Positions 1 through 8,870 of a stretch of 64,000 bases of DNA are shown piece by piece (the stretch's first letter is position 1; each line of letters begins with the position of its first letter). A program made the position numbers and the translations under genes. Under the pieces are notes generated by a model. That model searched no databases, had not been told where the DNA came from, and saw nothing but the letters and a program-made list of their open reading frames with translations. The DNA lies in contig NZ_CP095049.1 in NCBI RefSeq assembly GCF_022919135.1, positions 5,026,501 through 5,090,500 on the forward strand, given 5' to 3'. Source of the stretch: Hymenobacter cellulosivorans (lineage in GTDB: Bacteria > Bacteroidota > Bacteroidia > Cytophagales > Hymenobacteraceae).

Positions 1-1
1 C

Positions 2-67
2 GTGCTCCTGCAGCGCCACCATCTGCGCATTACCAAACGCTCGGCCTCGACCTACCAGGTACAGTAA
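2..67 (+). CDS. Partial C-terminus of a probable FecR-type anti-sigma factor
   Basis: Only the last 21 codons before a TAA stop lie in the window. The reading frame (VLLQRHHLRITKRSASTYQV...) resembles the final beta-strand region of DUF4974, the C-terminal domain of Bacteroidota FecR proteins. FecR proteins pass a signal from an STN-containing TonB-dependent receptor to an ECF sigma factor, and the next gene is exactly such a receptor with an N-terminal STN domain, so the context fits. The assignment rests on position plus a very short sequence; any other protein ending in a similar strand would look the same. Confidence 0.4.
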   Translation: MLLQRHHLRITKRSASTYQVQ

Positions 68-92
68 CCCCGCCCTTCGGCTCCCTCCATTC

Positions 93-100
93 TACCTTTT
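93..100 (+). promoter_or_regulatory. Candidate -7 promoter element for the SusC operon
   Basis: TACCTTTT matches the Bacteroidota -7 consensus TAnnTTTG except at the last base. It lies about 54 nt before the preferred ATG of the SusC gene and after the stop of the upstream gene. No convincing -33 TTTG was found at the usual 19-21 nt spacing, which could mean a weak promoter or one used with an ECF sigma factor. Confidence 0.35.
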
Positions 101-153
101 TTCAACAGGCTTCCGGCCTGCCGGGCCGCGCCTTGCCCGAACCTTACCACCGT

Positions 154-3100
154 ATGATGCACCTTCACTCCGTACACGCCGCCCGCCCCCGCGGCCGCAA
201 CCTCTTGCTGGCCAGCACTGTGCTGTTGTCGGCCATCAGTATGCCGCACCTCAGCCAGGCCCAGAAAGCCAGCAGCGAAGTAGCCTACTTCGCCGTGCAA
301 TCCGGGCCGCTGACTACCGCCCTGCAGCGCCTGCAGCGCGAGGCTGGCGTCAACATCGTTTACGAGGCTACCGACCTGAAGCAGGCCAAGGTGGAAGCCA
401 CCGAGTTTCGCAGCGCCCGGGTCAGCGAGATTCTGCGCCAGCTGCTGCGGGGCCAGGCCCTGAACTTCGAGGAAAAGCAGGGCGTGATTATTCTGCAGCC
501 CAGCGCACCAACGTCGGCCCCCGCTCCTACGCCCAGCCGCCGGGCCGCCCGGGAAATCAAGGGCAAGGTGACCGATGCCAGCAGCGGTACTTCTTTGCCC
601 GGCGTGACGGTGCTGGTAAAAGGCACCACCGTGGGCGCGGTAACCAATGCCGAGGGCTTTTTCAACCTGGAAGTGCCCGAAGACGCCTCCACGCTGGTTT
701 TTTCCTTCGTAGGCTATCTGGCCCAGGAAGTAGCTATTGGCAACCAGGCCAGCATCGACGTGGCCCTGGCCGTGGATACCAAAGTGCTGAATGACGTGGT
801 GGTAATTGGTTACGGCTCGGCCAAAAAAGGCGAGGTAACCAGCTCGATTACCAACGTGAATCCAAGGGAGTTTAACCGCGGCGTGGTGGCGACTCCCGAC
901 CAGATTCTGCAGGGCAAGGTAGCCGGCCTGAACATCACCCGCAGCGGCGACCCGAACGCCACGGCCTCGGTGGTGCTGCGTGGGGCCTCGTCTTTGCGCA
1001 CGGGTCAGGCCCAGGAGCCGTTCTACGTAATTGACGGGGTGCCGGCGGCCAGTATCAACCTGGTGGCGCCCGACGATATCGTGAGTATCGACGTGCTCAA
1101 GGACGCCTCGGCTACGGCCATTTACGGGGCCCGGGCCGCCAACGGGGTTATCATTATTACCACCCGCCGGCAGAAGCCCAACGCGGCCGTGAGTTATAGC
1201 GGGTACGTGGGCGTGGAGCAGGTTTCCAATACGATAGACATGCTCAGCGGGGACGAGCTGCGGCGCTATTTGGAGGTGAACGGCAAGAGTCTGAGTCCGG
1301 CCGACAACGACGAAGGCACCAACACCGACTGGCAGAAAGAGGTGATGCGCACCGGCCTCAGCCACAACCACACCATCAGCTACGGCGGGGGCTCGGAGAA
1401 GTCGGCCTTCAACGCCAGCGTCAACTACTTCAAGCGCGAGGGCGTGATGAAGACCTCCGACAGTGAGCGGCTCATCGGCAAAATCAACCTCGACCAGAAA
1501 ACCCTCAAGGACAAGCTCCAGCTGCGCTTTACGCTGACCAACTCCCTGCTCAAGCAGCATTTGATTTCGGACCTGGTGTACCGCAACATGTTCACGCATT
1601 TGCCCACTACCAACATCCAAAACCCCGACGGCACCTATAAGGAAAACCTGACCCGCACCCAGTACTACAACCCGGTGGCCTTGCTGGAGCAAAACAGCGA
1701 GGAGCGCAAAATCAACACCCTGCTGGGCAACGCCAGCGCCCAGCTCAGCATTCTGCCCAACCTGACCAACACGCTCAGCCTCTCGATGCAGAATGAGTCG
1801 GTGAAGGGCGGGGCCTACCAGGGGCGGGAGTCGCCGGTGCCGAACAGCAACAACGTAACCGGCCTGGCGGCCAAGGGCCTGGCCCGGCGCTACAGCGTGG
1901 ACAATACCCGCAAAATCCTGGAGAACTTCCTGACCTACAACCCGCTCAACAACGATACGCACGACCTGAAGGTGCTGGTGGGCTACTCCTGGCAGGAAGA
2001 CAAAAACGGCGACGGGTTTCAGACTGATACCCGGGGCTTCGTGTCGGACCAGCTGGGCTACAACAACCTGAGCCTGGGCAACCCCGGCGGCGTGACGCCC
2101 ACCTACGACGCAGCCATTGCCGGCTACAGCCTGGGCATCAGCACGCTGCGTTTGATTTCGGTCTACGCCCGCCTGAACTACGGCCTGCTGGACCGCTACT
2201 TCCTGCAAGTGTCGGTGCGGCGCGACGGGTCCTCGGCCTTCGGGGTGAACAACCGCTGGGGCACGTTTCCGGCCGCTTCCCTGGCCTGGAACCTGGCCGG
2301 AGAAAATTTCCTGGCCGGCAACGCTAAGCTCAATGAGCTCAAGCTGCGCGTGGGCTACGGCGTAACCGGCAATTCCCTGGGTTTTGACCCGCTGATTGCC
2401 ACCCAGCGCTACAGCAGCGTGGGCACCTTCTACTACAACGGCTCCTTTATCAAGGCCATCGGCCCGACCCAGAACCCCAACCCGGATTTGAAGTGGGAAT
2501 CGACGGCCATGCTGAATGTGGGGCTGGACTTTGGGCTGTTCAACAACCGGCTCAGCGGCACGGTGGAATACTACGACAAGCGCACCTCGGACCTGATCTG
2601 GAACTACCCGGTGTCGACCACGCAGTATTTCGTGAATACGCTCTACGCCAACGTGGGCGAAATCAGCAACAAGGGTCTGGAGCTGACCCTGAACGCCACG
2701 CCGGTACAAACCCGGGACTTTCAGTGGAACCTGACGGGCACCTTGGCCCACAACGTGAATAAGGTGGAAAAGCTGGCCAACGAGCAGTTCCGCCTCGACC
2801 AAGTATACACGGCCTACCCCGGCGGCTCGGGGCAGAGCGGCATTTCGACCCAGGTGGTGAAAACGGGCTACCCCATCGGGCAATTCTTCCTGCCCGAATA
2901 CGCCGGGCGCGACGAAAACGGCCTCTCCCTTTTCTACAAGGCCGACGGCACCACCACCGGCTCCCCCGCCCTGGCCGACTACCGCTACCAGGGCAACGCC
3001 CAGCCCAAGCTGCTCTACGGCCTGAGCAACACGGTGAGCTGGAAGAACCTGGATCTGAACTTCTTTCTGCGCGGGGTGCAGGGCAACAAGATCCTGAACG

Positions 3101-3453
3101 CCACGCTGGCCAACCTCAACATCCCGGCCCAGTCGACGGCCAACAACCTGCCGGCTTTTTCCCTGGATGAGCCCTACGCCGACAACCGCGCCAATTATTA
3201 CTCCAACCGCTACCTCGAAGACGGCTCCTACCTGCGCCTCGACAACGTGACGCTGGGATACAATCTGCCCCTGAAGAGCGAGTACGTGAAGCGGGCCCGC
3301 GTGTATCTGAGCAGCCAGAACCTGCTGACCATTACCAAATACCGCGGCATCGACCCGGAAATGAACCTGGGCGGCCTCACCCCCGGCCTCGACAACAACA
3401 ACTTCTACCCCAAAACCCGCTCCTACGTGCTGGGCGTGAACCTGGACTTTTAA
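154..3453 (+). CDS. SusC/RagA-family TonB-linked outer membrane receptor with STN domain
   Basis: Outer membrane TonB-dependent importer that partners the SusD lipoprotein encoded next. Seen in order: a signal peptide at about residues 12-37; an STN (secretin/TonB N-terminal) domain at about 43-114; a carboxypeptidase-regulatory-like beta domain at about 134-222 (GKVTDASSGTSLPGVTVLVKG); a plug domain with the typical VLNDVVVIGYG entry and DGVPA, SIDVLKDASATAIYGARAANGV motifs; then a 22-strand barrel ending LGVNLDF with a terminal aromatic residue. At 1099 aa the length is normal. ATG 154 (or 157) is chosen over the in-frame TTG at 133 because the latter adds only seven residues. The STN domain implies signalling to an ECF sigma factor through FecR, matching the gene tail at the window start. 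The substrate cannot be read from sequence. Confidence 0.95.
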   Translation: MMHLHSVHAARPRGRNLLLASTVLLSAISMPHLSQAQKASSEVAYFAVQSGPLTTALQRLQREAGVNIVYEATDLKQAKVEATEFRSARVSEILRQLLRGQALNFEEKQGVIILQPSAPTSAPAPTPSRRAAREIKGKVTDASSGTSLPGVTVLVKGTTVGAVTNAEGFFNLEVPEDASTLVFSFVGYLAQEVAIGNQASIDVALAVDTKVLNDVVVIGYGSAKKGEVTSSITNVNPREFNRGVVATPDQILQGKVAGLNITRSGDPNATASVVLRGASSLRTGQAQEPFYVIDGVPAASINLVAPDDIVSIDVLKDASATAIYGARAANGVIIITTRRQKPNAAVSYSGYVGVEQVSNTIDMLSGDELRRYLEVNGKSLSPADNDEGTNTDWQKEVMRTGLSHNHTISYGGGSEKSAFNASVNYFKREGVMKTSDSERLIGKINLDQKTLKDKLQLRFTLTNSLLKQHLISDLVYRNMFTHLPTTNIQNPDGTYKENLTRTQYYNPVALLEQNSEERKINTLLGNASAQLSILPNLTNTLSLSMQNESVKGGAYQGRESPVPNSNNVTGLAAKGLARRYSVDNTRKILENFLTYNPLNNDTHDLKVLVGYSWQEDKNGDGFQTDTRGFVSDQLGYNNLSLGNPGGVTPTYDAAIAGYSLGISTLRLISVYARLNYGLLDRYFLQVSVRRDGSSAFGVNNRWGTFPAASLAWNLAGENFLAGNAKLNELKLRVGYGVTGNSLGFDPLIATQRYSSVGTFYYNGSFIKAIGPTQNPNPDLKWESTAMLNVGLDFGLFNNRLSGTVEYYDKRTSDLIWNYPVSTTQYFVNTLYANVGEISNKGLELTLNATPVQTRDFQWNLTGTLAHNVNKVEKLANEQFRLDQVYTAYPGGSGQSGISTQVVKTGYPIGQFFLPEYAGRDENGLSLFYKADGTTTGSPALADYRYQGNAQPKLLYGLSNTVSWKNLDLNFFLRGVQGNKILNATLANLNIPAQSTANNLPAFSLDEPYADNRANYYSNRYLEDGSYLRLDNVTLGYNLPLKSEYVKRARVYLSSQNLLTITKYRGIDPEMNLGGLTPGLDNNNFYPKTRSYVLGVNLDF

Positions 3454-3458
3454 GGTCT

Positions 3459-3528
3459 AGAACTCAGAGCTTAGAACTCAGAGCACAGAAGCCAGGACTC
3501 GGCTAAAGAAATCTAAGCTCTGAGTTCT
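3459..3528 (+). repeat. 17-bp perfect inverted repeat in the SusC-SusD gap
   Basis: Arms 3459-3475 (AGAACTCAGAGCTTAGA) and 3512-3528 are perfect reverse complements separated by 36 nt. A second partial copy of the left arm, AGAACTCAGAGC, follows at 3473-3484, so the segment is both repeated and palindromic. It fills almost the whole gap between the SusC stop and the SusD start. The transcript could fold into a strong hairpin with no U-run, which would fit mRNA processing or attenuation between receptor and lipoprotein; a dispersed palindromic repeat is the alternative. Confidence 0.75.
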
Positions 3529-3559
3529 CACTTCTCAGCTCTAAAAAATCAAACTAACC

Positions 3560-5161
3560 ATGCCTACCAACCATACTTCCCGTTTCCTGACCCTAGCCAC
3601 GGCCCTGACCGCCCTGCTCACGGCCGCCGGCTGCACCGACTTGGACGCGCCCATCGAATCGGAATATACGCCCAGCAACTTCCTGACCACGCCCGAGCAG
3701 TTCATTGCCGCCTCCGGGCCGGTGTACAGCCAGATGCGCGGGGAAGTAGCCAAAGCCTACTGGAACCTGCAGGAGCTCAGCACCGACGAGGCCGTGATTG
3801 TAGCCCGCAACGGCAACTACTACGACGGGGCCCGCTACCAGCAGCTGAGTTTGCACACCTGGAACCCCCAGAACGAATTTGTGCGCGTGGCCTGGGAATG
3901 GGGCTTCAGCGGTATTAGCACCTGCAACCGCACCCTGGCCCTGTTCCAGAATACCGCCGACGGGGCCTTCAAAACCCAGTTTACGGCTGAGCTGCGCACC
4001 ATGCGCGCCCTGTACTACTATATGATGATGGACCTCTACGGCAACATCCCGCTGGTGCCGGAGTTTGGCTCCACCGAGCAGCCCGCCAACGCCAGCCGCC
4101 AGCAGGTGTTCGACTACATCGAGCGGGAGCTGAAGGAGTCCCTGCCCAACCTGTCGGCCGACGTGTCGGCCCAGACCTACGGGCGGCCCACCCAGGGTAC
4201 GGCCCAGGCCTTGCTGGCCAAGCTCTACTTGAACGCCGAGGTCTACACCGGGCAGAAGAAGTACACCGAGGCCATTGCGGCCTGCAACGCCATTATCAAG
4301 GGCCGGAAGTACAGCCTAGCCGCCAACTACATGGACGTGTTTGCGGTGGAAAACGGCCCCCAGGTCAACGAAATCATCTTCGCCGTGCCCTTCGACGCCA
4401 ACCTGGCCCAGGGCAACATGATGTCCAGGTTTGCCCTGCACCAGCAGATGAAGGACAAGTTTGGCTTGCTCTTCACGCCCAGCAACGCCAGCCTGACCTG
4501 GCCCGAGTTTTTTGCCCTCTACAAAGAGCCCAACGACACGCGCAACCAGCAGTGGCTGTCGGGCAAGCAGTACCTGGCCGACGGCCGCACGCCGGTGCTC
4601 ATTGCTACTACCAAAAAGGGCCTAGACTCGCGCTACACCGGCGCCGACGGCAACGACAAAATCAACTACCACCTGGAGCTGAGTGACAAGCTCACCTTCC
4701 GCGACGCGCCAAAGTTCGACGTGGGCAACGACGAACTGGGTAAGGCCCAGGGCACGCGCAACATCAAGTACTACCCCGACAAGTCGTCCACGTCCCGCGA
4801 CCAGGGCAACGACCTGGTGCTGCTGCGCTACGCCGACGTGCTGCTGATGAAGGCCGAGGCCCTGCTGCGCGGCGGCCAGGACCCCGACGCCGCCAATGCC
4901 AAAGACCTCGTGAACCAGATCCGCAGCCGGGCCCAGGTGCCGGCCCTCACCACCGTGGACCTGAACAGCTTGTTCGAGGAGCGCAGCCGCGAAATGGCCT
5001 GGGAAGGCTGGCGTCGCACCGACCTCATCCGCTTCGGCAAGTGGGAATCGGTGTGGGGCCAGGGCATGAAAACCAATGCCGACCTCTACCGCCGCATCTA
5101 CCCCATCCCCACGACTGAGCTGACCCTCAACGCCCGCCTCCAGCAGAACCCCAGCTACTAG
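3560..5161 (+). CDS. RagB/SusD-family nutrient-binding lipoprotein
   Basis: Surface lipoprotein that caps the SusC barrel and captures substrate. The 533-aa protein begins with a lipoprotein signal (LTAAGC, lipidated Cys25) and shows SusD features: an N-terminal YTPSNF.TTPEQF segment, TPR-like helices with MRALYYYMMMDLYGNIPLV, a central variable region, and the C-terminal RYADVLLMKAEALLRGG, NQIRSRAQVPAL, ERSREMAWEGWRRTDLIRFGKW and YPIPTTEL motifs. It starts 106 nt after SusC, across the inverted repeat, and is almost certainly cotranscribed with it. The glycan or peptide ligand is not predictable. Confidence 0.95.
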   Translation: MPTNHTSRFLTLATALTALLTAAGCTDLDAPIESEYTPSNFLTTPEQFIAASGPVYSQMRGEVAKAYWNLQELSTDEAVIVARNGNYYDGARYQQLSLHTWNPQNEFVRVAWEWGFSGISTCNRTLALFQNTADGAFKTQFTAELRTMRALYYYMMMDLYGNIPLVPEFGSTEQPANASRQQVFDYIERELKESLPNLSADVSAQTYGRPTQGTAQALLAKLYLNAEVYTGQKKYTEAIAACNAIIKGRKYSLAANYMDVFAVENGPQVNEIIFAVPFDANLAQGNMMSRFALHQQMKDKFGLLFTPSNASLTWPEFFALYKEPNDTRNQQWLSGKQYLADGRTPVLIATTKKGLDSRYTGADGNDKINYHLELSDKLTFRDAPKFDVGNDELGKAQGTRNIKYYPDKSSTSRDQGNDLVLLRYADVLLMKAEALLRGGQDPDAANAKDLVNQIRSRAQVPALTTVDLNSLFEERSREMAWEGWRRTDLIRFGKWESVWGQGMKTNADLYRRIYPIPTTELTLNARLQQNPSY

Positions 5162-5193
5162 CCTTCTTTCACCCTCAACCCTTACCAAACCCT

Positions 5194-6210
5194 ATGAAAC
5201 CATTCTTCACCCAAGCGGCCCTGCTAGCCGCGGGCCTCACCCTCTCGGTCCTGACGGGCTGTAGCGTGACGCCCAACCCGAACGAAGCCGCCCCGCAGGC
5301 CGCCGCTCACTCGGCCGACGCCACGGCCGCCTTCAAAGCCAGCCTGGCGTTGCGCTGGGCCCCGGTGCACTACCAGGACACCGACGTAACCGGCGACCAT
5401 GGCCTGAGCGGCAAAGGCGACTACCTGACGGCCATCAACTTCGACGGGGACTGGTCGGGCACCAACAACTGGAACAACCTGGCCTCGCGCGCCGCCACCG
5501 GCCACGGCTACTACTCGGTGGTCGAAACCGGCACCCACTGGTTTATCACCTACGCCTTCTTCCACCCCCGCGACTGGACCGACATCGTCTTCGCCTACAA
5601 CATCGACGAGCACGAAAACGACCTGGAAGGTCTGCTGGCCGTGGTCAAAAAGGACGGCAGCACCTACGGCAACCTGCAGGGCATCGTCACGGTGGCCCAC
5701 TCCGACTTCTACTCCTTCGTACCCGCTGGCAGCCCGCTGCAGGCCAACCAGGAGGACATTGATGGTACGCTGACCATGGAGCAGTTCAACGGTGGCCTGC
5801 ACCCCGTCACGGCCCAGCAAGCCAAGGGCCACGGCCTCAAAGCCTTCCCGTACTACAAGCTCAACGGCGACGGTATCAAGTATTTCCCCTCAGCCACGGT
5901 GGCTGAAGCCCCAGCTAACGCTGACGACCGGGACGTGCAGTATAAGCTCGTCGACATCTTCGAGCCCAACGGCCTGTGGGCCCAGCGCACCAACACCGCC
6001 CTGTTTACCAGCCCCGACGGCGGCTTCGTGAAGAGCAAGGGCAACGGCGGCGCCAATGCCCCCTGGGCCTGGGACGACGGCAACGACGTACCCGGCCGCG
6101 GCGAGCTGGCCACCGACCCGGCCAAGCTGGTGAATAGCTACTTCAAAAACCTGGGCACGTTCGACCTAAACTACATCGACAATCCTTACAAAGGCATCAT
6201 TGCCCGCTAA
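5194..6210 (+). CDS. Lipoprotein of unknown function, third gene of the SusCD operon
   Basis: 338-aa protein with a lipobox (VLTGC, Cys23), so it is likely membrane-anchored and possibly surface exposed. The mature part is rich in Trp, Tyr, His and Asp: RWAPVHYQDTD near residue 50, GDYLTAINFDGDW, GHGYYSVVETGTHWFITYAFFHPRDW and an acidic DEHENDLEG stretch, followed by LFTSPDGGFV and a C-terminal GTFDLNYIDNPY. The regular HxxD/DEHEND pattern could bind metal or sugar, but I do not recognise a named family with certainty. It begins 32 nt after the SusD stop and ends just before a strong terminator, so it probably acts with the SusC/D pair, either as a surface binding protein or as a hydrolase. 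Confidence 0.8.
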   Translation: MKPFFTQAALLAAGLTLSVLTGCSVTPNPNEAAPQAAAHSADATAAFKASLALRWAPVHYQDTDVTGDHGLSGKGDYLTAINFDGDWSGTNNWNNLASRAATGHGYYSVVETGTHWFITYAFFHPRDWTDIVFAYNIDEHENDLEGLLAVVKKDGSTYGNLQGIVTVAHSDFYSFVPAGSPLQANQEDIDGTLTMEQFNGGLHPVTAQQAKGHGLKAFPYYKLNGDGIKYFPSATVAEAPANADDRDVQYKLVDIFEPNGLWAQRTNTALFTSPDGGFVKSKGNGGANAPWAWDDGNDVPGRGELATDPAKLVNSYFKNLGTFDLNYIDNPYKGIIAR

Positions 6211-6221
6211 GCGCCGGCTAC

Positions 6222-6276
6222 TGCCAAACCAAAAAGAGCCTTCTGCGACGTGCAGAAGGCTCTTTTTGGTTTGGCA
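6222..6276. terminator. Bidirectional Rho-independent terminator
   Basis: 25-bp perfect stem (6222-6246 with 6252-6276) and a 5-nt loop, carrying an A5 run on the left arm and a T5 run on the right. It separates two convergent genes and can terminate both. Confidence 0.9.
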
Positions 6277-6296
6277 CAAATTCGCGGCAGAAGGGC

Positions 6297-6560
6297 TTAG
6301 TCGTCGCTCGTGGTGGTGTGCGTGGCGGGGTAGCCGGCGGCATCCAGGGCTTGCTTGATGGTGGGCCAGTCGGGCTCGGCACCGGTGGCGGAGGCTACGT
6401 GGGCCTGCCCGTCGGTTATCTGGTCGACCAGCAGGTGGTGGCTTTGCAGAATTTCACGCACCGTTACCAGGCTGTCCGGGGTGGTCATGGCGGGCACCTC
6501 AATGCTGTAGCGGACCAGTTGGGTGTTGTTGGCGGAGGGGTCGGAAAAGGAAGTGGACAT
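6297..6560 (-). CDS. Small HMA-like ferredoxin-fold protein lacking metal-binding cysteines
   Basis: 87-aa cytoplasmic protein with no signal peptide or membrane segment. Its pattern (YSIEVPAMTTPDS..TVREILQSHHL, then DQITDGQAHVAS, then DWPTIKQALDAAGYPAT) matches the beta-alpha-beta-beta-alpha-beta layout of heavy-metal-associated (HMA) domains, including the V.GM and GYPA ends. However, the usual MxCxxC is MTTPDS here, so both metal-ligand cysteines are absent. Metal transfer is therefore unlikely; a structural or regulatory role is possible. It stands alone, convergent with the SusCD operon. Confidence 0.65.
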   Translation of the reverse strand: MSTSFSDPSANNTQLVRYSIEVPAMTTPDSLVTVREILQSHHLLVDQITDGQAHVASATGAEPDWPTIKQALDAAGYPATHTTTSDD

Positions 6561-6866
6561 GGCCTAGAAAGTAAGGTGGGTGGAAAGCTCGGATCCAGCG
6601 GATAGAGTTTATCCTAAGGGTGTACTAGGCCGGCGGGCTTTGGTTGCGGCTCAGTTCAGGCCCAATAGCCAGTTTGCACCGGTTTACGGGGTTTGCCAGC
6701 CTTTTTGCTGTGCTTTAGGAAGCTCTACATCCGTATAACTGAGTTCAGCCGGGCCACCACTTCCACTTTTCGGGCAAGATGACTACCCGGCATTAACCTA
6801 CCTCGACTGTCGGTTTAGCCCTACTTCTCGTAGAGCCTGCTCACCCGCCTCGTTTTTTGCTTTTGC

Positions 6867-7769
6867 ATGCCCTGCCTCGCCACTTCCGAACGCTACACGC
6901 TTGACTTACCCGCTGGCCACCGCTTTCCTATTGCCAAGTACGAGCTGATCCGGGAGCAGCTGCTCTGGCAGGGCATTGCTCCGCTCCATGACTTCTACGA
7001 CCCGGGCCTGTGCACTGAGGAAGACGTGCTACGCGTGCACACCGCCGAATATTGGCACAAAGTGCGCGACCAGCAGCTTTCAGCCGCCGAGGTGCGCCGC
7101 CTGGGCTTGCCCCAGAGTGAGCGGCTAGTGCTTCGGTCCCTGAGCAGCTCGGCCGGCACGGTGCAGTCGGCGCGGCGGGCTCTGCACGACGGGGTGGCCC
7201 TGAACCTGGCCGGGGGTACCCACCACGCCTTTGCCGACCGGGGCGAGGGGTTTTGCGTGCTCAACGACATTGCCATTGCCGCCGCTCACCTGCTGCACCA
7301 CAGCCTCGCGCGGCAGATATTGGTCGTGGACCTGGACGTGCACCAGGGCGACGGCACGGCCAGCATTTTCCGCGACGAGCCCCGGGTTTTCACCTTCAGC
7401 ATGCACGCCGGAGCCAATTACCCGTTGCGTAAAGAGCAGTCGGACTGGGACGTGGCCCTGCCCCTGGGCCTCGACGACGCGGGGTATCTGCAGCAGCTCA
7501 CCCAGACCTTGCCCGGCTTATTGGAACAAGTGCGGCCCGACTTCGTGTTTTTTCAGGCCGGCGTCGATGTGCTGGCCACCGATAAGCTCGGCAAGCTGGC
7601 CCTGACCCAAGCCGGCTGCCGCACCCGGGACGAGTTTGTGCTGGGCCTCTGCCGGCAGCACCGCCTGCCCGTGGCCGTGAGCATGGGTGGGGGCTACTCC
7701 GAGCGAATCGGCGACATCGTGGACGCGCACTGCAACACGTTTCGGGTGGCGTATGAGCTGTTTGGGTAA
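6867..7769 (+). CDS. Histone deacetylase-fold (HDAC/AcuC-like) amidohydrolase
   Basis: 300-aa cytoplasmic zinc-dependent deacetylase of the arginase/HDAC fold. Visible elements: the N-terminal H..PIAKYELIR substrate rim, the paired catalytic histidines in GGTHHAF (His119, His120), GFCVLNDIAIAAA, the zinc motif VDLDVHQGDG (Asp156, His158), a second zinc aspartate in AGVDVLATDKLGKL (Asp234) and the C-terminal MGGGY loop. The length is typical of short bacterial class IV-like enzymes. Family members deacetylate small acetylated amines or acetyl-lysine; which one applies here is unknown. The ATG at 6867 is the first in frame and the gene appears monocistronic. Confidence 0.9.
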   Translation: MPCLATSERYTLDLPAGHRFPIAKYELIREQLLWQGIAPLHDFYDPGLCTEEDVLRVHTAEYWHKVRDQQLSAAEVRRLGLPQSERLVLRSLSSSAGTVQSARRALHDGVALNLAGGTHHAFADRGEGFCVLNDIAIAAAHLLHHSLARQILVVDLDVHQGDGTASIFRDEPRVFTFSMHAGANYPLRKEQSDWDVALPLGLDDAGYLQQLTQTLPGLLEQVRPDFVFFQAGVDVLATDKLGKLALTQAGCRTRDEFVLGLCRQHRLPVAVSMGGGYSERIGDIVDAHCNTFRVAYELFG

Positions 7770-7839
7770 AGCCTGACGTTACAAACCATACCCCACGCTT
7801 GGCGATGGCAGCTTGGCGCTACTTCATACGCCACGGCCT

Positions 7840-7847
7840 TACCTTTA
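7840..7847 (+). promoter_or_regulatory. -7 promoter element, very close to the start codon
   Basis: TACCTTTA fits the Bacteroidota -7 consensus and ends only 4 nt before ATG 7852, suggesting a leaderless or nearly leaderless transcript. Confidence 0.4.
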
Positions 7848-7851
7848 CTTC

Positions 7852-8829
7852 ATGAATCTGCATAACCCCGCCACCGACCTGCCTGCCGCCAATTCTCTGC
7901 CCGTCCGGGTGCCGGAAGCCGCGCCGGGTACGCCCGCGCAACAGGCGTTTCGGCAGGCTATTCAGGACGTGGAAAACCTGCGGGACCGACTGCGAGAACT
8001 GGAAGAGGGCCAATCGGAAGCCCGGCGGCGCTACTGGCAGCAGGTCGGGCCGCTGGCTCAAACGGTAGTGGCGGCCCGCCGCCGCTTATTTGCCCCGCTG
8101 GAAGAGGCCCTGCTCCTGCCCTATTTCAGCCGGGCCGAGCACCGGCAACTCGAAGAACTAATTCTGAATAACGCCAGGTCCTTGCGGGACCGGTTTGGGG
8201 AAGACGTGGCCGATATTCTGCAGCGCCACGCCCCCACGGCGAAAGAGCCTACTCCAGGAGCCGCAGAGAGTTCGGGTTCGAACCCGCAGCCCGAGACGGA
8301 GGCCGCGCCGGGTCACGCCAAGCGCAAACCGAAGGGCAAAAAGGCCCGGGAAGCTGAAAAGGCGGCTTTGGAAGAGCAGCAGAAGCTGCTAGGTAACACC
8401 AAAAACCTCTACCGGCAACTGGCCCGCGCCAACCACCCCGACCTGGAGCGCGACCCGGCCCTGGCCCAGGAAAAGACGGAGCGCATGCAGCGTATCACCC
8501 GCGCCTACGAAGCCAACGACCTCTACACCCTGCTCCAGCTGCTGTCGGAACACGCCCCGGGCAGCACCGATTCGGAGTCGGAGGATTTGCTGGCCCGCTA
8601 CACCCAGGCCCTGCGCCAGCAGCAGGATGAACTCAAGCAGCGCATGAACGAGCTCAAATACGGCACCACCAGCGCCTTTGCAGCCACCGGCAAAAAACAG
8701 GAAGCCGAGCTGCGCCAGGTAAAGCGCCATCTCCGCGCCGAAGCCGACTACCTGCAGCACATAGAGCAGTTGATGCAGGCTCCCGAAGACCTACGCGACC
8801 TGCTCCGCCAGCTCTCCACCGAGATTTAA
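7852..8829 (+). CDS. Coiled-coil protein with an internal J-domain-like HPD segment
   Basis: 325-aa soluble protein, mostly charged helix. Residues about 40-85 and 250-325 are predicted coiled coils; a low-complexity linker (about 125-165) rich in Pro, Glu and Lys separates them. At about residues 180-225, LYRQLARANHPDLERDPAL..EKTERMQRITRAYEANDLYTLLQL reproduces helix II, the HPD tripeptide and helix III of DnaJ domains, so it may recruit an Hsp70. ATG 7852 is preferred to the TTG at 7813 because of the promoter element just before it. No partner gene is adjacent. Exact role unknown. Confidence 0.75.
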   Translation: MNLHNPATDLPAANSLPVRVPEAAPGTPAQQAFRQAIQDVENLRDRLRELEEGQSEARRRYWQQVGPLAQTVVAARRRLFAPLEEALLLPYFSRAEHRQLEELILNNARSLRDRFGEDVADILQRHAPTAKEPTPGAAESSGSNPQPETEAAPGHAKRKPKGKKAREAEKAALEEQQKLLGNTKNLYRQLARANHPDLERDPALAQEKTERMQRITRAYEANDLYTLLQLLSEHAPGSTDSESEDLLARYTQALRQQQDELKQRMNELKYGTTSAFAATGKKQEAELRQVKRHLRAEADYLQHIEQLMQAPEDLRDLLRQLSTEI

Positions 8830-8870
8830 TGTACTAGTGTGTTGATGTGCTAATGCTCCTTCTATCCTTG

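Noticed and set aside
52..2883. 943-residue open frame antisense to the SusC gene
   Set aside because: Shadow frame caused by high GC; low-complexity composition without domain pattern, and the plus-strand SusC is unambiguous.
8270..8296. GGGTTCGAACCCG, tRNA T-arm-like
   Set aside because: Lies inside the J-like protein gene in frame and no other tRNA arms fold around it.
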